Counted from the stretch's first letter, positions 1 through 8,731 are shown. The stretch: 64,000 nt of DNA from Streptomyces sp. cf386 (GCF_900103585.1 NZ_FNHV01000030.1:29083-93082); one strand, 5' to 3'. Made by a program: numbers and translations. The notes: generated by a model not told the origin, from the letters alone.

Positions 1-712
1 GGGCGACGACGGCAGAGTCCGCGCGGTGGCGACGGAGGACGCCGAGTACCCCGCGGACGTGGTCGTCCTCGGCATCGGCGTCCGCCCGGAAACCGCCCTG
101 GCCCGCGCGGCCGGCCTCCCCCTCGGCGACCACGCCGGCCTGCTGACCGACCTGGCCATGCGTGTACGCGGCCACGAGAACATCTGGGCGGGCGGCGACT
201 GCGTCGAGGTCCTCGACCTGGTCTCCGGCCGACAGCGCCACATCGCCCTCGGCACCCACGCCAACAAACACGGCCAGGTCATCGGCACGAACGCCGCCGG
301 CGGCTACGCCACGTTCCCCGGCGTGGTCGGCACCGCCGTCAGCAAGGTCTGCGACCTGGAGATCGCCCGCACCGGCCTGCGCGAGAAGGACGCGCGCAGG
401 GCGGGCCTGCGGTACGTGACGGCCACGATCGAGTCCACGAGCCGCGCGGGCTATTACCCCAACGCCTCGATGATGACGGTCAAGATGCTCGCCGAACACC
501 GCACAGGCCGACTGCTGGGGGTCCAGATCGTGGGCCGAGAGGGCGCCGGCAAGCGCGTCGACATCGCGGCGGTGGCCCTGACGGCAGGAATGACGGTGGA
601 ACAGATGGTGTCCCTGGACCTGGGCTACGCCCCACCGTTCTCCCCGGTCTGGGACCCGGTACTGGTAGCAGCCAGAAAGGCGGCAAAGGCGGTGAACGCC
701 GCCACTTCATAA
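1..712 (+). CDS. FAD-dependent pyridine nucleotide-disulfide oxidoreductase, C-terminal part (CoA-disulfide reductase/NADH oxidase-like)
   Basis: The gene runs in from the left edge; the open frame continues to base 2, and the GTG at 26 is an internal valine. What is visible is the second half of a class of flavoprotein that reduces CoA disulfide, polysulfide or O2 with NAD(P)H. The block VVLGIGVRPETALA is the end of the NAD(P)H-binding domain. IWAGGDCVEV is the FAD-binding GD motif. From about residue 95 of the visible part comes the dimerisation domain, with GTAVSKVCDLEIARTGL and the SRAGYYPN stretch typical of CoA-disulfide reductase-like enzymes. The active-site cysteine region is outside the window, so the exact substrate cannot be decided. 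It ends at a TAA and is followed by a common Streptomyces intergenic repeat. Confidence 0.85.
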   Translation, partial: GDDGRVRAVATEDAEYPADVVVLGIGVRPETALARAAGLPLGDHAGLLTDLAMRVRGHENIWAGGDCVEVLDLVSGRQRHIALGTHANKHGQVIGTNAAGGYATFPGVVGTAVSKVCDLEIARTGLREKDARRAGLRYVTATIESTSRAGYYPNASMMTVKMLAEHRTGRLLGVQIVGREGAGKRVDIAAVALTAGMTVEQMVSLDLGYAPPFSPVWDPVLVAARKAAKAVNAATS

Positions 713-734
713 CAGGCGGCGCGACCAACGCCGT

Positions 735-805
735 CAAGGGGCGCGGGGAACTGCGCGACCAGCCACAACGAACCCCCGGCCGCCGAACCACCCACACCCC
801 TACGG
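735..805. repeat. Streptomyces intergenic repeat (GGGGCGCGGGGAACTGCGCG type)
   Basis: The gap between the oxidoreductase and the next gene carries GGGGCGCGGGGAACTGCGCG followed by ACCAGCCACAACGAACC. From memory, this sequence occurs in many copies between genes in Streptomyces genomes. It contains a short GCGC...GCGC stem and lies where two genes converge, so it may act as a terminator or mRNA end-stabiliser. Confidence 0.6.
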
Positions 806-808
806 CGA

Positions 809-1138
809 TTACGCGCTGCCGTTGATCCTCTCGATAGCCTGCCGAGCCTGCTCGGCAGGCGGCCGGGAAGGCAACGAAGACACAGACGCCGTGGCCGGCA
901 TGGCGGCGGCAGCGGGCTGCTCCCCCGCCGGCTTCGCATGCGCCGCAGCCGGCCGAGCCGACCGCAACCGATGACTGACGGCCTCGTCCAACGTCACCGG
1001 CCGCTGCATCTGCGAAGCCAGCCGCCCCGCCTCCTGACCCAGCCGGGCCACGTCTTCCCAGGGCAGCCGCACCACCACGGCGATCTCGGCCTCACCGTCG
1101 GGCAACGCGTGAATCGGAGGAGTAACTCGGTCGTTCAT
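809..1138 (-). CDS. Conserved hypothetical protein, 109 aa
   Basis: The start was set at the ATG at 1138 because AGGAA lies about 7 bases upstream; the longer frame back to 1228 has no ribosome site. The protein starts MNDRVTPPIHALPDGEAEIAVVV and has a compact region to about residue 55 (VVRLPWEDVARLGQEAGRLASQMQRPVTLDEAVSHRL). A low-complexity Ala/Pro-rich tail follows, ending QARQAIERINGSA. No catalytic motif, signal peptide or membrane segment is visible. It sits just downstream of hemE on the same strand with a 125-base gap. I do not recognise a family; a small cytoplasmic protein of unknown role is all that can be said. Confidence 0.7.
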   Translation of the reverse strand: MNDRVTPPIHALPDGEAEIAVVVRLPWEDVARLGQEAGRLASQMQRPVTLDEAVSHRLRSARPAAAHAKPAGEQPAAAAMPATASVSSLPSRPPAEQARQAIERINGSA

Positions 1139-1263
1139 CGCCTGTTCCTCACGTAGTCCCCGCGACCCGCCTTCCCCGCGCCGCGGGCGGTTGCCGAGAC
1201 ATACGCACACGGCAACGGCCCCGTTCACCGAATCGCCGCACGTATCGGCGGCAAGGCGGAGCC

Positions 1264-2319
1264 CTAGCGCGCGGTCTGCGTGTGGACGTACTCGACGAGC
1301 CGGGTCAGCGCGTCCGGGTCCGTGGTCGGCATGACGCCGTGGCCGAGGTTGAAGACGTGACCCTCCAGGTCGGCGGCGGCGTCGAGCACCTCGCGGGTCT
1401 TGGCCTCGACCGCCTCAGGGGTGGTGAACAGGATGGTCGGGTCGAGGTTGCCCTGGAGCGCCTTGCCGGGGCCGACCCGGCGGGCGGCCTCGTCGAGCGG
1501 GACGCGCCAGTCGACACCGACGACGTCCGCGCCGGCCTCGCCCATGAGCTTCAGCAGCTCACCGGTGCCGACGCCGAAGTGGATGCGCGGGACGCCGTAC
1601 CCGGCGACGGCGTCGAAGACCTTCGCCGAGGCGGGCATCACCGAGCGCCGGTAGTCGGCGGGGGCGAGGGAGCCGACCCAGGAGTCGAAGAGCTGGACCG
1701 CGGAGGCGCCGGCCTCGATCTGCACCTTGAGGAAGGCGGCCGTGATCTCCGCGAGGCGGTCGAGCAGGTCGGCCCAGAGCTCGGGGTCGCCGTACATCAT
1801 CGCCTTGGCGTTCTCGTACGTGCGCGACGGACCGCCCTCGACGAGGTAGCTCGCAAGGGTGAATGGCGCGCCGGCGAAACCGATGAGCGGCGTCGAGCCG
1901 AGCTCGCGGGTGAGCAGGCCGATCGCCTCGGTGACGTACGAGACGTCCTCGGGGGTCAGGTCGCGCAGCTGGGCGAGGTCGGCGCGGGTGCGGATCGGCT
2001 TCTCGACGACCGGGCCGACGCCGGGCTTGATGTCGAGGTCGATGCCGATGGCCTTGAGCGGGACGACGATGTCGCTGAAGTAGATCGCCGCGTCCACGTT
2101 GTGCCGGCGCACGGGCTGCAGGGTGATCTCGGTGACCAGTTCGGGCCGCATGCAGGATTCGAGCATCGGGATGCCCTCGCGCACCTTGCGGTACTCCGGC
2201 AGCGAGCGCCCGGCCTGCCGCATGAACCACACCGGTGTGTGCGGCACGGGTTCGCGCCTGCACGCCTTGAGGAAGGCGGAATCGTACGTGGCCGGCGGCG
2301 GCGTCTGGTTGGCACTCAC
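1264..2319 (-). CDS. hemE: Uroporphyrinogen decarboxylase
   Basis: It converts uroporphyrinogen III to coproporphyrinogen III by four decarboxylations in cytoplasmic haem biosynthesis. At 351 aa it is the normal length. Both family signatures are present: PVWFMRQAGRSLPEY at about residues 29-43, with the substrate-binding arginine loop, and IGFAGAPFTLASYLVEGG at about 146-163. The catalytic aspartate region YFSDIVVPL is also intact. The GTG start at 2319 has no clear ribosome site, so leaderless translation is possible. It is divergent from the DUF3000 gene across about 100 bases, a pairing I recall from other Streptomyces. Confidence 0.97.
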   Translation of the reverse strand: MSANQTPPPATYDSAFLKACRREPVPHTPVWFMRQAGRSLPEYRKVREGIPMLESCMRPELVTEITLQPVRRHNVDAAIYFSDIVVPLKAIGIDLDIKPGVGPVVEKPIRTRADLAQLRDLTPEDVSYVTEAIGLLTRELGSTPLIGFAGAPFTLASYLVEGGPSRTYENAKAMMYGDPELWADLLDRLAEITAAFLKVQIEAGASAVQLFDSWVGSLAPADYRRSVMPASAKVFDAVAGYGVPRIHFGVGTGELLKLMGEAGADVVGVDWRVPLDEAARRVGPGKALQGNLDPTILFTTPEAVEAKTREVLDAAADLEGHVFNLGHGVMPTTDPDALTRLVEYVHTQTAR

Positions 2320-2423
2320 GGGGGCAAGTCTCGCACGGCCGTACCGGGCCCGACGCCGGGGTTGCCGTGTTGTCAGGGTGTCCCTCCCTGCACGAAGCCC
2401 CCGTTCCCTTTAATCTTCCCGGC

Positions 2424-3101
2424 ATGGCTGCGGCTCAGGGAAGACTGTCGGACGGAACTGGCGGAATGGATGACGCGAAGGAGACCGGGGAGGCAGACCG
2501 GCATTCGCGCAATACGGCTCCACCGGCTTTCCGGGCCGCTGTCGAGGCACTGCGGAGCAGCCGCCTGCGGCCGCAGATCGAGGTCGAGCAGACCAAGGCA
2601 CCCCAGCGGCTGGCCCCGTACGCGTACGCGCTGGAGGCCACCGTCGTCGACGGCGACCAGGACCTGGCCGACGGCCGTCTGGTGCTGCTGCACGACCCGG
2701 ACGGCCACGACGCCTGGCGGGGTGCCTTCCGGCTGGTGACCCTGGTGCGGGCGGAGCTGGAGCCGGAGATGGCCGCCGATCCGCTGCTGCCCGAGGTGTG
2801 CTGGTCCTGGCTGACCGGTGCGCTCCAGGCACGCGGGCTGTCGTACGGCGAACCGAGCGGCACCGTCACGCGCGCCAGTTCGCACTACTTCGGCGGCCTG
2901 TCCGAGCGGCCGGCGGCCTCGCAGATCGAGATCCGCGCCTCCTGGACGCCCCGTGAAGGCCTGGGCGGCGTTCCGGACACGGCGGCCCACCTGGCGTCGT
3001 GGTGCGATCTGCTCGCGCAGGTCGCGGGGCTGCCGCCGGCGGGCCCGGGTGACGCCTCGGTGGTGACGTTGCCGCAGCGTCGTGATCCACAGTCCCGCTG
3101 A
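2424..3101 (+). CDS. DUF3000 family protein
   Basis: This cytoplasmic protein belongs to an actinobacterial family of unknown function that typically sits next to hemE. From the ATG at 2424 it has 225 aa; an alternative ATG at 2466 is preceded by a weak GGCGGA. The conserved core begins at PPAFRAAVEALRSSRLRPQIEV and includes VDGDQDLADGRLVLLHDPDGHDAWRG, VRAELEPEMAADPLLPEVCWSWL and the terminal LASWCDLLAQVAGLPP. The acidic N-terminal 40 residues look disordered. No catalytic motif can be named. It shares the divergent promoter region with hemE, which is the only hint of function. Confidence 0.85.
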   Translation: MAAAQGRLSDGTGGMDDAKETGEADRHSRNTAPPAFRAAVEALRSSRLRPQIEVEQTKAPQRLAPYAYALEATVVDGDQDLADGRLVLLHDPDGHDAWRGAFRLVTLVRAELEPEMAADPLLPEVCWSWLTGALQARGLSYGEPSGTVTRASSHYFGGLSERPAASQIEIRASWTPREGLGGVPDTAAHLASWCDLLAQVAGLPPAGPGDASVVTLPQRRDPQSR

Positions 3102-3312
3102 CCGCCACCCGCTTGACCGTCACTTTGTCGATACGGCCGCTTTCGGTCAGGAACAGTCTCGAATCGAGCCAATTCCTTCACCGAACGATCGACCACGTGT
3201 CTGAATTGCCCTGATTGTTACTCACTAAATCGTGATCTTTCTCTAAAGGGCCACAGGTTTGGTGCCGAAGACGACTGTGACCTTGAAGTCGTCCCCGCAC
3301 CCAGGAGGCCTG

Positions 3313-3975
3313 GTGTCCGTTCTCCTCGAGCAGCCTGCAAGCCTGGTCGCCTACCGCCCGAACAAGCCGACCGCCATGGTGGTCGTGGCCGATCCCCGCG
3401 TCCGCTCCACCGTGACCCGCCATCTGTGGGCGCTCGGGGTGCGCGATGTCATCGAGGCCTCGTCCATCGCGGAGGCTCGTCCCCGCATCGGCAACCCCCG
3501 CGACATCTGTGTCGCCGACGTCCACCTGCCCGACGGCTCCGGCCTCACCCTCCTGTCGGAGACCCGCGCCGCGGGCTGGCCCAACGGCCTGGCCCTGTCC
3601 GCGGCCGACGACATCGGCGCCGTACGCAACGCGCTCGCCGGAGGCGTGAAGGGCTACGTCGTCACCGGTACCCGCACCAACGTCGGGCTCCCCACCCGAC
3701 CTGGTGCCGCTCCCATCGGCGCCGCCGCCGCCCGTATGCACCGTCGCCACCCGGGTGCCCCGAGCCACCCGGGCGGCTACCGCGAGCTCTCCGGCCGTGA
3801 GGTCGAGGTGCTGCGGCTGGTGGCGGAGGGCCAGTCGAACAAGGCGATCGGCGTCTCGATGGGCCTGTCCGCGCTGACCGTCAAGAGCCACCTCGCCCGC
3901 ATCGCCCGCAAGCTCGGCACCGGTGACCGCGCCGGCATGGTCGCCGTGGCCCTGCGGACCGGGATCATCCACTGA
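3313..3975 (+). CDS. Atypical response regulator with LuxR-type HTH
   Basis: A 220-aa cytoplasmic DNA-binding regulator. The GTG start at 3313 was chosen because AGGAGG at 3303-3308 precedes it; a longer frame from 3259 lacks a site. The N-terminal receiver-like domain (about residues 20-125) has VVVADPRVRS, the candidate phosphoacceptor region CVADVHLPDGSG and a lysine in GGVKGYVVTG. It lacks the usual acidic pair, so normal phosphorylation is uncertain. The C-terminal HTH (about 150-215) reads ELSGREVEVLRLVAEGQSNK then LSALTVKSHLARI, a complete NarL/LuxR recognition region. No sensor kinase gene is adjacent. It is followed by two hairpins before RNase D. Its targets cannot be read from the sequence. 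Confidence 0.9.
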   Translation: MSVLLEQPASLVAYRPNKPTAMVVVADPRVRSTVTRHLWALGVRDVIEASSIAEARPRIGNPRDICVADVHLPDGSGLTLLSETRAAGWPNGLALSAADDIGAVRNALAGGVKGYVVTGTRTNVGLPTRPGAAPIGAAAARMHRRHPGAPSHPGGYRELSGREVEVLRLVAEGQSNKAIGVSMGLSALTVKSHLARIARKLGTGDRAGMVAVALRTGIIH

Positions 3976-4041
3976 GAGTCCACCGACATCACACGAGCCG
4001 CAGCAGCATTCATTGAACGCGTGATCATTCACTGACGTGAA

Positions 4042-4062
4042 GGGGATCGGCCGCTGATCCCC
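4042..4062 (+). terminator. Hairpin after the response regulator
   Basis: GGGGATC (4042-4048) pairs with GATCCCC (4056-4062) about 70 bases beyond the stop. There is no U tract, as is usual in Streptomyces. Confidence 0.45.
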
Positions 4063-4125
4063 ACCCGCGTCCTCACCTGTCGTGAACCGGATCTTTCACT
4101 TACCTGACTGGTTTACGACCCTCAG

Positions 4126-4159
4126 GCGCCCGCCGACGGAACGTTCCGTCGGCGGGCGC
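4126..4159. terminator. Perfect 34-bp palindrome, probable bidirectional terminator
   Basis: Two 17-base arms, GCGCCCGCCGACGGAAC and GTTCCGTCGGCGGGCGC, meet with no spacer. The element lies between the response-regulator gene and the RNase D promoter and would insulate them. Confidence 0.65.
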
Positions 4160-4173
4160 TGTCCATACACAGA

Positions 4174-4179
4174 TACCCT
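4174..4179 (+). promoter_or_regulatory. Likely -10 box for a leaderless RNase D transcript
   Basis: TACCCT ends seven bases before the GTG at 4186 and no ribosome site is present. This geometry places transcription initiation at or next to the start codon. Confidence 0.4.
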
Positions 4180-4185
4180 TGACAT

Positions 4186-5475
4186 GTGACCGACGCCCAA
4201 GAGACCGCAGCAGACAGTTCACTGCGAACCACCGGAGGCGCCCCTCCGGACGACGGCGGATCTTCTGTTACGGAGGCGCCGATCCCTTTGCTGGAGCCCC
4301 GCGAGGGCATTCCGCCCGTGATCGCCGACGAGGCCGCGCTCGCCGAGGTGATCGCCGCCTTCGCCGCGGGCTCGGGCCCGGTCGCCGTCGACGCCGAACG
4401 CGCGTCCGGCTATCGCTACGGCCAGCGTGCCTATCTGGTGCAGCTGCGCCGCGTGGGCGCGGGGTCCGCGCTGATCGACCCCGTGGCCTGTCCCGATCTG
4501 TCGGGACTCGGCGAGGCGCTGTCCGGCGTGGAGTGGGTGCTGCACGCGGCCACCCAGGATCTGCCCTGTCTGCGCGAGATAGGCATGGTGCCGAGCCTGC
4601 TGTTCGACACCGAGCTGGCCGGAAGACTCGCCGGGTTCCCCAGGGTGGGCCTCGGCGCGATGGTCGAGAACGTCCTCGGGTTCGTCCTGGAGAAGGGCCA
4701 CTCGGCCGTCGACTGGTCGACCCGGCCGCTGCCCGAGCCTTGGCTGCGGTACGCGACGCTGGACGTCGAGCTGCTCGTGGATCTGCGGGACGCGCTGGAG
4801 AAGGAGCTGGACCGGCAGGGCAAGCTGGAGTGGGCGCGGCAGGAGTTCGAGGCGATCGCGACCGCGCCGCCCGCCGAGCCGCGCAAGGACCCCTGGCGGC
4901 GCACGTCCGGGATGCACAAGGTGCGGCGGCGTCGACAGCTGGGGGTGGTGCGGGAGCTGTGGGAGACGCGGGATCGCATCGCTCAGAAGCGGGATGTCTC
5001 GCCGGGCAAGGTGCTCAGTGACGCGGCCATCGTGGAGGCCGCACTCTCTCTGCCGGGCAGTGTGCACGCCCTCTCCGCGCTGAACGGTTTCGGGCATCGG
5101 ATGGGGCGGCGGCAGCTGGAGCAGTGGCAGGCCGCCGTGGATCGGGCGAAGGCCGTGACGGAGTCGCAGTTGCCGGCGCCCGGACAGCCTGTGACGGGCC
5201 CGCCGCCGCCGCGGGCGTGGGCCGACAAGGATCCGGTTGCCGCGGCTCGGCTGTCCGCGGCTCGGGCCGCCGTGTCGGCGCTCGCCGAGCAGCTCAACAT
5301 GCCTCAGGAGAACTTGATCACGCCGGACACCGTGCGGCGGGTCTGCTGGGAGCCGCCGAAGGTGGTCGACGCCGGGTCGGTCGGGGAGGCGTTGGCCGGT
5401 TACGGGGCACGGGCCTGGCAGGTGGAGCAGGTCACGCCGGTTCTGGTTGCCGCTCTGTCCGCCGAGGCGCCGTAG
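4186..5475 (+). CDS. rnd: Ribonuclease D family 3'-5' exonuclease
   Basis: A cytoplasmic 3'-5' exoribonuclease of the DEDD superfamily, implicated in 3' processing of stable RNA. In 429 aa it has the exonuclease domain first: VAVDAERASGYRYGQRAYLVQL (motif I with D-x-E) near residue 65, WVLHAATQDLPCL (motif II) near 118, and WLRYATLDVELLVDL (motif III) near 190. An HRDC domain follows (about 235-310, beginning ELWETRDRIAQKRDVSPGKVLSD), and an extra C-terminal region completes the actinobacterial form. The start GTG at 4186 appears leaderless. It converges on the ABC-transporter operon only 11 bases downstream. Confidence 0.93.
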   Translation: MTDAQETAADSSLRTTGGAPPDDGGSSVTEAPIPLLEPREGIPPVIADEAALAEVIAAFAAGSGPVAVDAERASGYRYGQRAYLVQLRRVGAGSALIDPVACPDLSGLGEALSGVEWVLHAATQDLPCLREIGMVPSLLFDTELAGRLAGFPRVGLGAMVENVLGFVLEKGHSAVDWSTRPLPEPWLRYATLDVELLVDLRDALEKELDRQGKLEWARQEFEAIATAPPAEPRKDPWRRTSGMHKVRRRRQLGVVRELWETRDRIAQKRDVSPGKVLSDAAIVEAALSLPGSVHALSALNGFGHRMGRRQLEQWQAAVDRAKAVTESQLPAPGQPVTGPPPPRAWADKDPVAAARLSAARAAVSALAEQLNMPQENLITPDTVRRVCWEPPKVVDAGSVGEALAGYGARAWQVEQVTPVLVAALSAEAP

Positions 5476-5485
5476 GGCAAGCACC

Positions 5486-6316
5486 TCACCTCGTCGCACC
5501 TCGCATGAAGCCGTTGTAGATGAACCGCTGCAGCACCAGGAAGACGATCAGCGTCGGCAGGATCACCAGCACCGCTCCTGCCGAGATCGTTTCCCAGTGG
5601 GCGCCGAACGGGCCCTTGAAGCGGAACAGGGACGTCGAGATCACGCCAAGGTCTTCCGACGGCATGTAGAGGAACGGGATGTAGAAGTCGTTGTAGGTGG
5701 TGATGCCCTTGACGATCACCACCGTGGCGATGGCCGGCTTCAGCAGCGGGAAGATGATCCTGCGGTAGATCGTGAAGGCGCCTGCGCCGTCCAGGCGGGC
5801 CGCCTCGTCCAGTGACGTCGGGATCGAGCGGACGAACTGCAGGAAGATGTAGATCGAGACGATGTCCGTGCCCATGTAGAGGACGACCGGCGCCCACAGG
5901 CTGTCGAACATGCCGAAGCTGTTGACGATCTGGAAGGTCGCCACCTGGGTCGTGACGCCGGGGACCAGGGCGGCGATCAGGAACAGGGCCACGACCAGCT
6001 TCCTGAAACGGAAGGTGAAGCGGTCGATGGCGTACGCCGTCATCGAGCCGATGAGGACCGTGCCGCCGATGGCGAAGAGCAGGATGACCGCCGTGTTGGC
6101 GAAGGCCGAGAGCATACGGCCGTCCTGGAACGCGGTCGCGTAGTTGTGGAGGTTCAGCAGGTCGTCGGGGAGGGCGAGGGCTCCGCTGCCGTTCGCCATC
6201 TCCTGCTCGGACTTGAGGGATGTCAGGAGTACGGCGGCCAGCGGGAGCAGGACCACGACCGTCGCGCCGACCAGGGACAGGTACATCAGGGTGCGGGCCA
6301 CTGCGCTGCGCGTCAT
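5486..6316 (-). CDS. Carbohydrate ABC transporter permease (MalG/CUT1 type)
   Basis: An inner-membrane permease of 276 aa with six predicted hydrophobic segments, the first at about residues 12-32. The cytoplasmic loop that contacts the ATPase reads SLDEAARLDGAGAFTIYRRI (EAA motif) and is followed by FPLLKPAIATV. It ends FIYNGFMRGATR, as usual for MalG-type subunits. Its start overlaps the stop of the MalF-type gene by four bases (ATGA), so the two are translationally coupled. No ATPase gene is present; CUT1 systems in Streptomyces normally share the MsiK ATPase encoded elsewhere. The neighbouring beta-mannosidase makes manno-oligosaccharides the likely substrate, which is inference. Confidence 0.93.
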   Translation of the reverse strand: MTRSAVARTLMYLSLVGATVVVLLPLAAVLLTSLKSEQEMANGSGALALPDDLLNLHNYATAFQDGRMLSAFANTAVILLFAIGGTVLIGSMTAYAIDRFTFRFRKLVVALFLIAALVPGVTTQVATFQIVNSFGMFDSLWAPVVLYMGTDIVSIYIFLQFVRSIPTSLDEAARLDGAGAFTIYRRIIFPLLKPAIATVVIVKGITTYNDFYIPFLYMPSEDLGVISTSLFRFKGPFGAHWETISAGAVLVILPTLIVFLVLQRFIYNGFMRGATR

Positions 6317-7269
6317 GCGAGGTCCACCTTGTCGTCGGGGACGAGACGCCGCTGCACCCAGGTCACCGCCAGGACGATCAGCAGCAGCACGACCGCGGCG
6401 GCCGAGGCGAGCCCCGTCTTGTTGAACTGGAAGGCCAGCTTCACGGTCTGGATCACGAAGGTCTCGGTCCCGGTCGCCCCGCCGGTCATGATGTACGGGA
6501 TCTCGAAGACCGAGAGCGAGCCGGAGATCGAGAGGATGACGGTCAGCGACAGGACCGGCTTGATGCCCGGCGCGATGATGTGGCGGAACTGGTGCCAGCG
6601 GTTCGCGCCGTCCAGTTCGGCCGCCTCGTACAGCTCCCCCGGGATGGACTGGATCGCGCCCAGGAAGAGGACGAAGTTCAGGCCCAGGTAGCGCCAGACG
6701 GAGACGGCGGCCAGCGAGGTGTTCGCCGACTCCGGGGTGCCGAGCCAGGCCCGGTCCGTCTCCACTCCGAACAGGCCGAGGACGGAGTCGAGGGTGCCGC
6801 CGTCCTGGAAGAAGTAGAGGAAGACGAAGCCGATCGCCACCCCGTTGATCAGGTACGGGAAGAACAGCACGCCCTTGAAGAAGTTCCGGAAGCGGACGTC
6901 GAAGCTCAGGATCGTGGCGAAGTAGAGCGCGGCGACTATCTGGAAGACCGAGGCTGCCAGGTAGTAGCCGCTCACCCAGAAGACCTCGAACAGGTCGGAG
7001 CGGGTGAAGAGTTCGGCGTAGTTCTCGGCGCCCGTGTAGTGCAGCTCGGGGCTCACTCCGTCCCAGTCGGTGAAGCTGTACGCGACCATGTTGGCGATCG
7101 GCGCGTAGGTGAAGACGATCAGCAGGGCGAGCGGCGCGAACAGGAAGAGCCAGGGGGTGGCCCCGCGCCGCAGACGTGCCGTGCGCGGGGCGGGGGCCGG
7201 TTCGGGGGCGGCGTCCACCGCCCCCGTGGGGGCCTTGGCGGGCGCCTGCCCGGTCGTCGTGTCCGTCAT
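6313..7269 (-). CDS. Carbohydrate ABC transporter permease (MalF/CUT1 type)
   Basis: A 318-aa membrane permease. The frame is open far upstream, but the ATG at 7269 begins MTDTTTGQAPAKAPTG and overlaps the stop of the binding-protein gene by one base (TGATG). A proline- and alanine-rich cytoplasmic tail of about 45 residues precedes the first membrane segment (TPWLFLFAPLALLIVFTYAP). The EAA loop is ELYEAAELDGANRWHQFRHI. SFTDWDGVSP after the first helix is the standard CUT1 periplasmic loop. It pairs with the MalG-type protein downstream to form the channel of one importer. Confidence 0.94.
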   Translation of the reverse strand: MTDTTTGQAPAKAPTGAVDAAPEPAPAPRTARLRRGATPWLFLFAPLALLIVFTYAPIANMVAYSFTDWDGVSPELHYTGAENYAELFTRSDLFEVFWVSGYYLAASVFQIVAALYFATILSFDVRFRNFFKGVLFFPYLINGVAIGFVFLYFFQDGGTLDSVLGLFGVETDRAWLGTPESANTSLAAVSVWRYLGLNFVLFLGAIQSIPGELYEAAELDGANRWHQFRHIIAPGIKPVLSLTVILSISGSLSVFEIPYIMTGGATGTETFVIQTVKLAFQFNKTGLASAAAVVLLLIVLAVTWVQRRLVPDDKVDLA

Positions 7270-8579
7270 CAGGACCCCAGCGACTTCTGGGTCTCGGTCC
7301 ACTTCTCGCCGAGGCCGTTCAGGAAGTCGTCCAGGTCGCCCTTGGTGGCGCCGCGGGCGAGGTCGACGAGGTCCTGGCGGTAGTCGGGCTTGTAGATGCC
7401 GATCTCGGACTGGTTGTCGATGGACTTCACCTCGGCGCCCTTGCTGTCGTCGAGGTCGAGGATCCTGACCCCGGCCTCCTCGTACGGCTTGAGGATCGCG
7501 GGCAGCGGGTCGGCCTTGAGCGGGGACAGCGCGAGGTTGTCCGCCGCGTAGCCGGACTTGTCGGTGAACCAGTCGATCCAGGCGCGGGCCGCCTCCTTGT
7601 GCTCGGAGTGGACGTTGACGGCCTGGTTGTAGTCGGGCTGCGCCACCGCGCAGAACGTGCCGTTCTGCTGGGCCGGGAAGGGCATGAACCCGATGTCGTC
7701 CGGGTCGGCGCCGGCCTGCTTCGCCGCGCCCTGCATCTGGATGACCGCCCAGGAGCCGAGCCACATCGTGGCGATCTCGCCCTTCGCGATCCGGGGCTTG
7801 GACGCCTCCCAGTTGGTGGTCGTCGGGTCCTTCTCGACGAGCCCCTCGTGGACGATGTCGTAGAGCAGCGTGTCGGCGGTGCGCACATCGGCGCCCTCGG
7901 CCCACGGGTCGCCCTCGGCGAGCTCGGTGGTGGCCTGTTCGTCGCAGCTGACCGAGCCGTTGACCTGCGTCCACTGGGTGAGCGGCCACATGTCCTTGAA
8001 GTTGGTGTAGTACGGGATCGCGTCGGTCTTGGACTTGATCGCCTTCAGGTCGTCGAGGAACGCGGCCGGTGTGGTGGGCCAGTCGGTGATCCCGGCCCGC
8101 TGCCAGACCTTCTTGTTGTAGATGAAGCCCGGCACCGCGCCGAGCGGGCTCTGGCCGTAGACCTTGCCGTCCACGGCGGTGTAGTCGGTGAAGCGGTACT
8201 TCTTGCTCCGCTCCGACCGACTGCCCAGCGAGGCGAAGAACCTGGGGTAGTCCTTCTTCTCGATCACGGCCGGGATCATGAGGACGTCGCCGTAGTTCTC
8301 CGTGTTCATACGGATCTTGACTTCGCCCTCGTAGTCGGTGATGGCGTCGAACTCGACCTTCACCTTGGGATACGTCTTGCTGAACTCGGCGGCGTACTTC
8401 TTCATCGTCCCGTCCTGCACGAGGTCGGTCCGGTGGGTGAGAACCATGATGGTGCCGCTCACCTTTGACGGGTCGTCGGCCGCTCTGGCCTCCGCCCCCT
8501 TCGAACTTCCTCCGGTGCCGGTGCACGCCGAGAGCAGCAGGGCACCTGTGGTGACGGCGAGGACTGTACGGCGGTTCAT
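7269..8579 (-). CDS. Sugar ABC transporter substrate-binding lipoprotein
   Basis: An extracytoplasmic sugar receptor of about 436 aa and first gene of the importer operon. The ATG at 8579 is preferred over the one at 8585 because GGAG lies nine bases before it. The N-terminus NRRTVLAVTTGALLLSACTG is a lipoprotein signal with lipobox LSAC. The mature protein shows the family 1 binding-protein layout, with TIMVLTHRTDLVQDG near the start, GEIATMWLGSWAVIQMQGAAK in the middle and FLNGLGEKWTETQKSLG at the end. The divergent beta-mannosidase suggests a mannose-containing oligosaccharide ligand. The family does not by itself fix specificity. Confidence 0.92.
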   Translation of the reverse strand: MNRRTVLAVTTGALLLSACTGTGGSSKGAEARAADDPSKVSGTIMVLTHRTDLVQDGTMKKYAAEFSKTYPKVKVEFDAITDYEGEVKIRMNTENYGDVLMIPAVIEKKDYPRFFASLGSRSERSKKYRFTDYTAVDGKVYGQSPLGAVPGFIYNKKVWQRAGITDWPTTPAAFLDDLKAIKSKTDAIPYYTNFKDMWPLTQWTQVNGSVSCDEQATTELAEGDPWAEGADVRTADTLLYDIVHEGLVEKDPTTTNWEASKPRIAKGEIATMWLGSWAVIQMQGAAKQAGADPDDIGFMPFPAQQNGTFCAVAQPDYNQAVNVHSEHKEAARAWIDWFTDKSGYAADNLALSPLKADPLPAILKPYEEAGVRILDLDDSKGAEVKSIDNQSEIGIYKPDYRQDLVDLARGATKGDLDDFLNGLGEKWTETQKSLGS

Positions 8580-8639
8580 GTGCATCAGCTCCGTTCTCGG
8601 GACGGACGAGCACGAGCGGGTTGGCTGGTTCCGAACTCT

Positions 8640-8664
8640 GACAACGTTTTCTTAACCGGTAAAG
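8640..8664. promoter_or_regulatory. Tandem LacI-type operators in the divergent mannoside promoter
   Basis: GACAACGTTTTC (8640-8651) is a palindrome around AACGTT with one mismatched pair. It abuts CTTAACCGGTAAAG (8651-8664), a 14-base palindrome with one mismatched pair around CCGG. Both have the central CG typical of LacI operators and lie between the importer and the beta-mannosidase. The LacI protein encoded at 11155-12189 is the obvious candidate. Confidence 0.6.
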
Positions 8665-8731
8665 TCCGTATCTCGCCAACGATGCCGAACTGTTTCCCAG
8701 CCCTGGGCTATATCGGTTTAGGAGTGCGCGC

